From a bacterium (GTDB lineage Bacteria > Spirochaetota > Spirochaetia > Treponematales > Rectinemataceae), in contig JAJXZP010000073.1 of assembly GCA_021779995.1 (NCBI GenBank), positions 1 through 34,445 on the forward strand: 34,445 nt of DNA, given 5' to 3'. Below are positions 1 to 7,008 of this stretch, piece by piece. Position 1 is the first letter of the stretch. Every line of letters begins with the position of its first letter. A program made the translations under genes and the position numbers. The notes below the pieces were generated by a model, which was given only the letters and a program-made list of their open reading frames with translations, was not told the DNA's origin and did not search any database.

Positions 1-1
1 C

Positions 2-123
2 CTTGCCGTGCTCCGCGACCTGACCGACGACGACTGGGCCAGGCCGGCGCTGCCGGGCTGGACGGTCAAGGACGTGCTGGCCCACCTCGCGCACCTGGCG
101 TCGGTGGCTGCGGGGATGCCCCA
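2..123 (+). CDS. Partial DinB/maleylpyruvate-isomerase N-terminal domain (foreign fragment)
   Basis: This frame is open from the window edge and encodes about 40 residues containing LTDDDWARPALPGWTVKDVL followed by AHLAHLAS. Seen: the W-x-R-P...PGWTVKDVLAHLA pattern is the hallmark of the first helices of the DinB/MDMPI N-terminal family, mostly mycothiol-dependent enzymes of Actinobacteria. The resemblance stops near base 124, where the + strand becomes plain antisense of oppF. The gene therefore lacks its start (beyond the edge) and most of its body. Inference: the fragment comes from another genome and was joined to this contig by misassembly; a genuine recombination junction is less likely. 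The family match is good, but no specific function can be given. Confidence 0.6.
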
Positions 124-993
124 GCCCGAGGGCGGTCGGATCGCGCTCGGTATCTCTCCGGTCGGCAGGTTCCGTTCCTTCGAAACCCGGGGATCGGGTA
201 TGGGCACGGCGTCGAGCAGCGCCTTCGTGTACGGATGGTGCGGATGGGAGAACAGCTCGTCCCTCGTCGTGATCTCGACGATCCTCCCCAGATACATGAT
301 GGCTATCCGGTCGCACAGGTACTTGGCCGTGGCCAGATCGTGCGTGATGAAAAGATAGGTGAGCCCCATCTCCTCCTTCAGGTCGCGCATGAGCTGCATG
401 ATGAGCGCGCGCACCGAGACGTCGGCCATGGCGATGGGCTCGTCGGCCACGAGGAAGTCGGGCCTGGTCACCAGGGCGCGCGCCAGGACCACCCGCTGGC
501 TCTGCCCGCCCGACAGCTGGTGCGGGTATTTGCGGTACAGGTACTCCGCGGGCGCGAGGCCCACCTTGTTCATGATGTCGAGGACGATGCCCGGCCGCTC
601 GCGGCGCGAGCCGATCTTGTGGATGAGGAGAGGATGCCCGATGGCCTGGCCCACGCTCATGCGGGGGCTCAAGGAGCTCACCGGGTCCTGGAAGACTATC
701 TGCATTTTCTCCCGCAGAGCCTCGAACTCCCGCGTGGAATAGGTCGTGATGTCGTCGCCGCGGTAGTCGACCCGGCCCGAAGTCAGCTCGATGAGGCGTA
801 TGAGGAGCCGGCCGGTCGTGGACTTTCCGGAGCCGCTCTCCCCCGCCAGCCCGAGCACCTCGCCTTCGGCTATGTCGAAGCTCACGTCGTCGACGGCGTG
901 CACGGCCAGGCGCTTCTTCGTGAACGAATCGACGAGACTCCCCTTGACGGGAAAGTTCTTTACCAGGTGCTCTGCCCGAATAAGCGTCGCCAT
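124..993 (-). CDS. oppF: Oligopeptide ABC transporter ATP-binding protein OppF, C-terminus lost at junction
   Basis: Second ATPase of a peptide importer; it hydrolyses ATP at the cytoplasmic face of OppBC together with OppD. About 290 residues are present: Walker A GESGSGKST near residue 55, signature LSGGQSQR, Walker B FLVADEPIAMADVSVRA, the H-loop ITHDLA, and the C-terminal HPYTKALLDAVPIPDP of the oligopeptide subfamily. The family continues PPSG-C-R-F-H...RCP. Here PPSG at 124-135 is followed by W and unrelated residues in an open frame reaching base 1, so a gene finder would run it to the window edge. No other minus-strand frame restores the Cys motif. The ATG at 993 lies 1 nt after the oppD stop, so it is the last gene of the operon. 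Identity is secure; the true 3' end is missing. Confidence 0.9.
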
Positions 994-994
994 G

Positions 995-1975
995 TCACAC
1001 TCCCCCTTCGTAGAGCCAGCACGCGGTCCGGCGCCCGCCGTAGTCCTTGAGCGGAGGCACCCGCGAGCGGCAGATGTCCATCGCCTTGGGGCAGCGCGGC
1101 GCGAAGGGGCAGGCCGTGGGCTCGCCCACCAGGTCGGGCGGGCTTCCCGGCATGGCGTTCAGCTCCTTCTGCTCGAGCAGGATGTTGGGCACGCAGTTCA
1201 TGAGCCCCTGCGTATACGGATGCAGCGGCTTCTCGAAGATCTGGTTCACCGTCGCCAGCTCGACCAGCCTTCCGCCGTACATCACGGCGATGCGGTCGGC
1301 CATCTGCGCCACCAGGCCCAGGTTGTGCGAAATCAGCACGACCGTGAGGTTGTACAGCTCGTGCAGCCGGATGAGCAGCTCGGTGAAGCCGGCCTCCACG
1401 ATGACGTCGAGGGCGGTGGTCGGCTCGTCGGCGAGCAGGATGTCGGGATGGAGGATGAGGGCCAGGCCGATCATGATCCGCTGCCGCATGCCGCCCGAGA
1501 GCTGGTAGGGGTACTCCTTGAGCCGGTTCCCCTCGATGCCCAGGTCCGCGAGGATCTTCTTCGCCCGCTCGATGCATTCGGGCACGCCCGTCCGGGGCTC
1601 GTGCACCTGGATGGCCTCGATGAAGTGCCGCTCGACCGACATGAGCGGATCGAGCGAGGTCAGCGGATTCTGGAAGATCATGGCGATGTTGCGCCCCCGC
1701 ATATCCAGGAGCGTGCGATCGTCCATGCCGAGGATATCGGTACCCTTGTACAGGATGCTCCCCGAGCCGATCCGCCCCGGCGGCTTCATGAGTTTCAGTA
1801 TGGACAGGCCGAGAGTGGACTTGCCGCAGCCCGACTCGCCGACTATCCCGAGCACCTCGCCCTTGTAGATGGACAAGGTCACGTCCTGCACGGCGTGAAC
1901 GGTGCCGATGGAGATCGGATAGATGATGGACAGGTCCCGGATATCCAGGATCGGTTCGTTCGCGGAATCGGGCAT
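995..1975 (-). CDS. oppD: Oligopeptide ABC transporter ATP-binding protein OppD
   Basis: First ATPase of the peptide importer, 326 residues, full family length. Seen: Walker A GESGCGKST (about residue 45), Q-loop IFQNPLTSLDP, signature LSGGMRQR, Walker B ILLADEPTTALDV, the H-loop LISHNLG, and the C-terminal oligo_HPY motif CPFAPRCPKAMDIC, which in some relatives binds an Fe-S cluster. That Cys motif is what oppF lacks because of the contig junction. The start is MPDSANEP: the frame is open much further upstream inside oppC, but this ATG follows the oppC stop by 2 nt and has a CAGGAG Shine-Dalgarno 8 nt before it. It belongs to the oppABCDF operon. Confidence 0.95.
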   Translation of the reverse strand: MPDSANEPILDIRDLSIIYPISIGTVHAVQDVTLSIYKGEVLGIVGESGCGKSTLGLSILKLMKPPGRIGSGSILYKGTDILGMDDRTLLDMRGRNIAMIFQNPLTSLDPLMSVERHFIEAIQVHEPRTGVPECIERAKKILADLGIEGNRLKEYPYQLSGGMRQRIMIGLALILHPDILLADEPTTALDVIVEAGFTELLIRLHELYNLTVVLISHNLGLVAQMADRIAVMYGGRLVELATVNQIFEKPLHPYTQGLMNCVPNILLEQKELNAMPGSPPDLVGEPTACPFAPRCPKAMDICRSRVPPLKDYGGRRTACWLYEGGV

Positions 1976-1977
1976 CG

Positions 1978-2898
1978 TTAGTACTCCTGCAGCCGCGGGT
2001 TGAGGATTTCGGAGAGGCCCTCGCCGAGCATCGTGAATCCGAGCGCCAAGATCATGATCATGAGGCCGGGATAGGTGATCATCCACCAGACCCCGGAGGG
2101 CAGGAATTTCTTGCCCATGGAGAGGTCCATGCCCCAATCGGGGATGCCCGCCGGAAGCCCGAGGCCGATGTACGACAGCGCCGCCTCCGTCATGATGGCG
2201 TCGGCGATGTTGAGCGAGAAGACGACGACCACCGTGGCGATGACGTTCGGGAAGATGTACTTCGCGAGCACCGTCGGACGCCGGGCGCCGATCGCGTTGG
2301 CCGCCTCGACGTAGAGCTCCTGCTTGATCGAGAGCGTCTGTCCTCGGACGAGCCGGAAGTAGGTCGGCACGTAGACCACCGCGACGGCCACCGTGATGTT
2401 GATGACGCCCGGCCCGAGCATCGCGGCGAAGGCGATGGCGAGGATGAGGCCGGGGAAGGAGTAGATCGAGTCCATGATGAGCGAGATGACCTTGTCGCCG
2501 AAGCCGCCCGAGAAGCCCGAGACGAGCCCGAGCGGAATGCCTATGAGGGCGGAGGCGAGAGAGGCCGCTATGGCGACGCCCAGGATGGTCTGCGCCCCGT
2601 AGACGATGCGAGACCACACGTCGCGGCCCAGGTTGTCCGTGCCCATGAGATGAGCGGCGCTCGGCGGCTTCATCTGGGGCCCGGCGTTCATGTCCTCCGG
2701 CCTGAAATGCGTGAATAGGTGGGGGAAGAGCGTCATCGTCACGATGGCCGCGATCACGACGACGCCGGCCACGAGGATCCACCATTCGATGCGATAGCGC
2801 CGTGCGGCCTCGGAGAAGCGCCGGAACAGAGCGGCGACCGCCCCCGCGGGCGAGTACTTGGCGGCCCTGATCTCGCGACCGCCCGATGTTGCGTTCAT
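1978..2898 (-). CDS. oppC: Oligopeptide ABC transporter permease OppC
   Basis: Inner-membrane permease, 306 residues, pairing with OppB to form the peptide channel. Seen: one N-terminal membrane segment (about residues 40-62), a periplasmic stretch containing the conserved HLMGTDNLGRDVWSRIVYGA, then five further hydrophobic segments, and an EAA-type cytoplasmic loop (EAANAIGARRPTVLAKYIFP) that docks the ATPases. This matches the BPD_transp_1 family with the OppC_N extension. The ATG at 2898 has GGAGGGCAG just upstream, 11 nt after the oppB stop, so translation is likely linked. Peptide specificity cannot be read from the permease; the dipeptide and nickel subfamilies look similar. Confidence 0.95.
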   Translation of the reverse strand: MNATSGGREIRAAKYSPAGAVAALFRRFSEAARRYRIEWWILVAGVVVIAAIVTMTLFPHLFTHFRPEDMNAGPQMKPPSAAHLMGTDNLGRDVWSRIVYGAQTILGVAIAASLASALIGIPLGLVSGFSGGFGDKVISLIMDSIYSFPGLILAIAFAAMLGPGVINITVAVAVVYVPTYFRLVRGQTLSIKQELYVEAANAIGARRPTVLAKYIFPNVIATVVVVFSLNIADAIMTEAALSYIGLGLPAGIPDWGMDLSMGKKFLPSGVWWMITYPGLMIMILALGFTMLGEGLSEILNPRLQEY

Positions 2899-2909
2899 TG
2901 CCTGCCCTC

Positions 2910-3926
2910 CTAGAGCTGGACCCGCGGGTCTATGATCGCGTAGACGATATCCACGATGAGCGAAACCACGCTCACGAAGAGGGCGTACACGATGATCACC
3001 CCCTGCACCGTCGGATAGTCCCGGAGGTAGATGCGCTCGAGGAGGAGCCGCCCCATGCCGGGCCAGGAAAAGGTCGTCTCCGTGAGGATGGCTCCCGCCA
3101 GCAGGGCGCTGAACTGGAGCCCCAGCATCGTCACGATGGGGATGAGGGCGTTCTTGAGCGCGTGCTTGTACACCACCCTGCGCTCGGGCACGCCGCGGGC
3201 CCTGCTCGCGAGCACGTAGTCCGACTTGAGCACGTCGAGCATGTTGGCCCGCGTCAGCCGCACGAAGACGCCCGACAGGGTGATGCCGAGCGTGAAGGCC
3301 GGGAGGACCAGATGCATGAGAACGTCGCCCAGGTCGGCGAAATTGCCCTTCATGAGCGTGTCGAGGACGTAGAATCCCGTCCTATCGAAGTCCGACGAGA
3401 TGATCCGGGCCCCGACTCTGCCCGCGATGGGGAAGATGGGAAGCAGCACGCCGAAGACCATCTGCAGGATGAGGCCCATCCAGAACACGGGAATGCAGTA
3501 CACGATGTTGGCGTAGAAGCGGATCCCGAAATCCTGCGCGGTGCGCCGTTTCCGGGACGCGCGCACGCCCAGCGGAATGCCGATCCCCAGGGTGACGATG
3601 AGGCCGAAAAGGGTCAGCTCGATGGTCGCGGGAAGCCGCTGCGCGATGGGATGGGAAACCCTCTCCACGAAGATCATGGAATTGCCCAGGTCGCCGTGGG
3701 CGAGCTGGCCGAGATAGTCGATGTACTGCTCGAAGATGGGCTTGTTGAGCCCCAGCTCCGCCTTCTTCTGCTGGATGACGTATTCGGGCGCGTGACCGCC
3801 GAGCATGGCCGAGACCGGGTCGCCCGGCATGACCCGCAGGACGACGAAGACCAGGGTCAGGAGCACGAAGAGCATCGGGATGGTCAGGAGAACACGCATC
3901 AGGAAATAGTTGAGAATGCGTCGCAT
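2910..3926 (-). CDS. oppB: Oligopeptide ABC transporter permease OppB
   Basis: Inner-membrane permease, 338 residues. Seen: an N-terminal transmembrane segment followed by the family motif VVLRVMPGDPVSAMLGG, five more hydrophobic segments, and the EAA loop ASRARGVPERRVVYKHALKN. A long periplasmic loop lies between segments one and two, as usual for OppB/DppB. The start codon has GAGGGG 4 nt upstream. A 73-nt gap separates it from oppA, and that gap holds a 13-bp hairpin, so permease expression is probably set below that of the binding protein. The C-terminal end YAIIDPRVQL is the normal family ending. Confidence 0.95.
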   Translation of the reverse strand: MRRILNYFLMRVLLTIPMLFVLLTLVFVVLRVMPGDPVSAMLGGHAPEYVIQQKKAELGLNKPIFEQYIDYLGQLAHGDLGNSMIFVERVSHPIAQRLPATIELTLFGLIVTLGIGIPLGVRASRKRRTAQDFGIRFYANIVYCIPVFWMGLILQMVFGVLLPIFPIAGRVGARIISSDFDRTGFYVLDTLMKGNFADLGDVLMHLVLPAFTLGITLSGVFVRLTRANMLDVLKSDYVLASRARGVPERRVVYKHALKNALIPIVTMLGLQFSALLAGAILTETTFSWPGMGRLLLERIYLRDYPTVQGVIIVYALFVSVVSLIVDIVYAIIDPRVQL

Positions 3927-3942
3927 CGGTCCCCTCTTATAG

Positions 3943-3972
3943 ACCGAGCCCTCCCGAGTGGGAGGGCTCGGT
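3943..3972 (-). promoter_or_regulatory. Intercistronic hairpin between oppA and oppB
   Basis: A perfect 13-bp stem (ACCGAGCCCTCCC against GGGAGGGCTCGGT) with a 4-nt loop GAGT, placed 27 nt after the oppA stop and 16 nt before the oppB start. No T-run follows on the minus strand, so it does not look like a full intrinsic terminator. Known from other binding-protein importers: such hairpins protect the upstream mRNA and lower distal expression. Inference: it keeps the binding protein in excess over the membrane complex. Confidence 0.75.
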
Positions 3973-3999
3973 TGCGGATCGTGATTACTCCAGGCGCGG

Positions 4000-5550
4000 C
4001 TATTTTACGAAGCGCAGCTGGTCGTAGTTGAAGATGAGGGGCGGACCGATCTTGACGCCCTCGACATTCTTCCGGGTGAAGATGAAGAGGTTGCCCTGGA
4101 AAATCGGGACGGTCAAAGACTCACCAGGCCACATGGCTTGGACTTCCTTGAAGATCTTGGCTCGCTCGCTCGGGACGAGGCTCTGCTGTTCCTGCGTGAA
4201 GAGATCATCCCACTTCTTGTTGGAGAAGAAAATGCCCTCTCCGGCCGAGGCGGCGGTCTGCGCGAAGGCGGCGGTGTAGTCGTCCGGATCGATGTAGTCG
4301 GGGTACCAGCCGAGGAGGTAGGCGGGCATCTGCTTGTTGTTGAACTGCTGCTTGTAGGTGGCCCATTCGGCGCTCTTCACGGTGACCTTGACGAGCGGGC
4401 AGCGCTCGATCTCCTGCTTGAGGACGTCGCCGAGATTGACTTCGGTGTCGCCGTAGTGGGTGGGCGTGTACCAGAGGTCGAAGGCGAAGGGACTTTCCCT
4501 GGTGTAGCCGAGCTTGGAGAGGATCTTCTCGGCGAGCTTCACGTTGCCGTCGCCGAGGGCGGCCTTGAAGTTGTCGGTATGGCCGGCCATGCCTATGGGG
4601 ACCATGGAATAGAGCGGTATAGCCTGGCCGAGGTACACCTTCTGGGTGATCTCAGGCCTGTTGATGAGGGCGCCGATGGCCTGGCGCAGCTCCTTGTTCT
4701 GGAAGACGCTCTGCGAGCACTCGAAGCAGAGGAAGCGGATGAAGGGGCTGGCGATCTTGAAGGTGTTGAGCTTGGGATTCTTCTGCAGATCGCTGATGTC
4801 GGAGGGATTCAGGGTCTTGTAGGCCAGGTCGATCTCGCCCCGCTCGAGCGCGAGCCGCATGGTGGTCGCGTCGTCGAAGTAGCGGATGATGATCCTCTTG
4901 ATGTGCGGCGGCGGCCCGTAGTAGTCGGGGTTGGCGTCGAGCACGACTTCCTCGTCGCGCTTGAAGGAGGTGCACTTGTAGGGGCCGAGACCCACGAGGG
5001 CGCCGCCCTTGAGTTCGCTGGGGTTGGTGATGAAGTGGTCGGCCGGGTAGACATTCGGGCTCAGGGGGAAATAGGGCGGGTTGCCGGCCACGAGGGTCGG
5101 GAAGAAGGGCGTCGGTCCCATGAGAATGAACTTCACGGTGTAGGGGTCGACGACCTGCACTTCCTTTACGAACTGCGTGACGAGCCACGAGGGATCGCCC
5201 TTGAGGCGCATGACGCGGTCGATGGACCACTTCACCGTGTCGGCGGTGAAGGGGGTGCCGTCGGTGAACTTGAGGCCGTGGCGCAGATAGAAGGTGTACT
5301 CGGTTCCTTCCTTGTTGACCGTGTAGCGCTCGGCGAGGGCGGGCACGACCTTGTCGGTGCCGGGCTCGTAGCCGAGCAGGCCCTTGTCGATGTTCTGGAA
5401 AATGTCCCAGGTGTGCTGGTCGTAGGCGCTGGCCGGGTCCATGACGGTCACCTTGTCGGTGGTGCCATATACCAGGGTGGACTGGGCCCAGGCCGTGCCT
5501 GCGCAGAGCAGGGCGAAGGCCAGGGCGAGCAGACTAAAACGACGTTTCAT
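4000..5550 (-). CDS. oppA: Peptide ABC transporter substrate-binding protein OppA
   Basis: Extracytoplasmic solute-binding protein of the SBP_bac_5 family, 516 residues, first gene of the importer operon. Seen: a Sec signal peptide (MKRR, hydrophobic core, cleavage after AWA near residue 22) without a lipobox Cys, so it should be free in the periplasm. The N-lobe motif TDGTPFTADTVKWSIDRVM and DGTPFT-type loops, and the C-lobe GWYPDYIDPDDY segment typical of oligopeptide and dipeptide binders are all present. The ATG has AGGAGGC 4 nt upstream. Transcription probably starts from the promoter at 5584-5612. The ligand is not predictable; short peptides are most likely given the M20 peptidase elsewhere in the window, but this is an inference. 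Confidence 0.93.
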   Translation of the reverse strand: MKRRFSLLALAFALLCAGTAWAQSTLVYGTTDKVTVMDPASAYDQHTWDIFQNIDKGLLGYEPGTDKVVPALAERYTVNKEGTEYTFYLRHGLKFTDGTPFTADTVKWSIDRVMRLKGDPSWLVTQFVKEVQVVDPYTVKFILMGPTPFFPTLVAGNPPYFPLSPNVYPADHFITNPSELKGGALVGLGPYKCTSFKRDEEVVLDANPDYYGPPPHIKRIIIRYFDDATTMRLALERGEIDLAYKTLNPSDISDLQKNPKLNTFKIASPFIRFLCFECSQSVFQNKELRQAIGALINRPEITQKVYLGQAIPLYSMVPIGMAGHTDNFKAALGDGNVKLAEKILSKLGYTRESPFAFDLWYTPTHYGDTEVNLGDVLKQEIERCPLVKVTVKSAEWATYKQQFNNKQMPAYLLGWYPDYIDPDDYTAAFAQTAASAGEGIFFSNKKWDDLFTQEQQSLVPSERAKIFKEVQAMWPGESLTVPIFQGNLFIFTRKNVEGVKIGPPLIFNYDQLRFVK

Positions 5551-5583
5551 AAAGCCTCCTCATGAAACCGCAAGATTCCCGTC

Positions 5584-5612
5584 ATTATCTTTTCTGATCC
5601 CGGGAATGTCAA
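5584..5612 (-). promoter_or_regulatory. Promoter of the opp operon
   Basis: On the minus strand TTGACA (5612-5607, perfect -35) and GATAAT (5589-5584, 5 of 6 matches at -10) are separated by exactly 17 bp. The oppA start codon is 34 nt further on, with a good Shine-Dalgarno. The 8-bp palindrome TCCCGGGA lies in the spacer and could be an operator half, but that is a guess. Confidence 0.8.
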
Positions 5613-5648
5613 TGTTTTTCTCCGGTCGCGCGCCGGGAAACGCCCGTC

Positions 5649-5677
5649 TTCCCAGCTTGCGTCGATGGGGGTATGAT
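5649..5677 (+). promoter_or_regulatory. Possible promoter for the cyclase-like gene
   Basis: TTCCCA (4 of 6 at -35) and TATGAT (5 of 6 at -10) are separated by 17 bp, 29 nt before the GTG start at 5707. It points away from the opp promoter, which fits the divergent gene pair. The -35 box is weak. Confidence 0.45.
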
Positions 5678-5706
5678 ATGAAGAGTCTTATCCGGTCGGA
5701 GGACCT

Positions 5707-6963
5707 GTGAGGATTCTCCCGAAGCGTTTCTTCGACGAATTCTTCCTTTATTCGAGTCAGTTCGTCGTTTTTTTCATCCTGATGCTCCTGATCACGCCCG
5801 CGACGGACTCGCTCAGGCCGGCGGCGCTGCTCATCGTGGTCGGGTTTCTCGTGATCCAGATACTCCTATTGGTGGGTCAGGGCAACAAACCGCTACTCCG
5901 CGTGCTGTTCTCCTTCATAACGCCCGCCGGCTACGCGCTCGTCCGGACCATCACGGGCAGCCTCCTTCCCTACGACATGGCCAATTTCTTCCTCTTCGCC
6001 GCGGCCTTCTATGTGGGGCTTTTGCAGGCCGTCGCGCTCGGGGCCCGGAGCCGCACCGTCAAACAGCTCGCGGAGACCCTCCTGGCCCTCGGCGCGGTGC
6101 TCGTCTTCGTCTTCTTCTATTTTTATCTCGACCTCCACCTCGGCCTTTCGCGGCGTCTCGCCGCCGGCGCGATCAGCGCGGCGAAGTATCGCGCGGCTCT
6201 CGACCTCCGCGCCTTCCCCCCCGCCTTCATCGCCTTCCTCGAATCGCCGCAGAACGGCTTCGTGGTCTTCGGCGCGGCCACCTTCGGCATCATGCTGCTC
6301 GTGAGCAAGGTGAAGGCGGTCAACTTGCGCTCCCGGATGGAACGGCTCTTCAATGCCATCCGTCTCGACGAGCGGGCCCTCCCCGACCATACCGAGGGTC
6401 AGCAGTCCGTCGTCACCGTGCTGTCCGCCGACATCCGGGACTTCACGGGCATCGCCGAGCGGGTGAGCGCCGACCGGGCCGTGGCGATCCTGAATCGTTA
6501 CTACTCGCTCTGGGCCCTGGCCGCCGACAAACACGCGGGCAGGGTGGCCGGCATCGCCGGCGACTCCGTTCTCATCGTGTTCGGACTCCTGGGCGAGAAG
6601 GACGCGGCCGAGCGGGCCCTGGCCTGCGCCGACGACTTCACGACGGCGCTGCCGGGGCTCCGCGACGATCTGCAATCCGCCTCCCTGCCTGCGCCCCAGG
6701 AAGTCAGCATAGGCATACATTCGGGTCCCATTGTGGCTGGAGAGCTCGGCATCCAGGGCTCGCGGCGCCTCGGCATATTCGGCGACGCCGTGTCCGTGGC
6801 GGCGCGGCTCGACTCCCTGTGCAGGGAGTTAAAGCAGGAGCTGATCGTCTCGCAGCCGGTGTTCCGGCAGCTCGGCCTCGACAGTCAGGCCCGGCTCGTC
6901 CGGATCGGAGAAGTGCTCCTGCGCAACAGCACCCAGCCCGTGCCGGTGTACGGGCGCAAGTAG
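5707..6963 (+). CDS. Membrane class III nucleotide-cyclase homologue with degenerate catalytic site
   Basis: 418 residues. Seen: about five or six hydrophobic segments in residues 15-200, then a guanylate/adenylate cyclase domain (about 233-418). Both metal-binding Asp are kept (ADIRDF, D242; GIAGDS, D286), as is the Arg of the N-x3-R pair (R367). The substrate-specifying Lys is Gly at about 282 and the matching Thr/Asp is Gly at about 356. The transition-state Asn is Ser (GDAVSVAARLD, S363). The intact cyclase at 20349-21629 has K, T and N at the same places. Known: these residues select ATP and stabilise the transition state. Inference: weak, altered or lost activity, perhaps a regulator. 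The GTG start is chosen because GGAGG lies 5 nt upstream; the next in-frame starts would cut the first membrane segment. Confidence 0.85.
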   Translation: MRILPKRFFDEFFLYSSQFVVFFILMLLITPATDSLRPAALLIVVGFLVIQILLLVGQGNKPLLRVLFSFITPAGYALVRTITGSLLPYDMANFFLFAAAFYVGLLQAVALGARSRTVKQLAETLLALGAVLVFVFFYFYLDLHLGLSRRLAAGAISAAKYRAALDLRAFPPAFIAFLESPQNGFVVFGAATFGIMLLVSKVKAVNLRSRMERLFNAIRLDERALPDHTEGQQSVVTVLSADIRDFTGIAERVSADRAVAILNRYYSLWALAADKHAGRVAGIAGDSVLIVFGLLGEKDAAERALACADDFTTALPGLRDDLQSASLPAPQEVSIGIHSGPIVAGELGIQGSRRLGIFGDAVSVAARLDSLCRELKQELIVSQPVFRQLGLDSQARLVRIGEVLLRNSTQPVPVYGRK

Positions 6964-6992
6964 CGTCCGCCGCTCCGGCGACCCGGCGGACG
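6964..6992. terminator. Hairpin between convergent genes, possible bidirectional terminator
   Basis: A perfect 9-bp inverted repeat (CGTCCGCCG / CGGCGGACG) with an 11-nt loop, starting directly after the cyclase-like stop codon and 17 nt before the acyl-CoA ligase stop. It has no T-run on either side, so termination is only plausible from its position. Confidence 0.4.
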
Positions 6993-7008
6993 CCGAGGCG
7001 GACCCGCT

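Noticed and set aside
4138-5565. Long plus-strand open frame of about 475 codons opposite oppA
   Set aside because: Antisense of a gene with clear family motifs; the composition (Glu/Val/Gly/Arg) is the usual shadow in GC-rich DNA.
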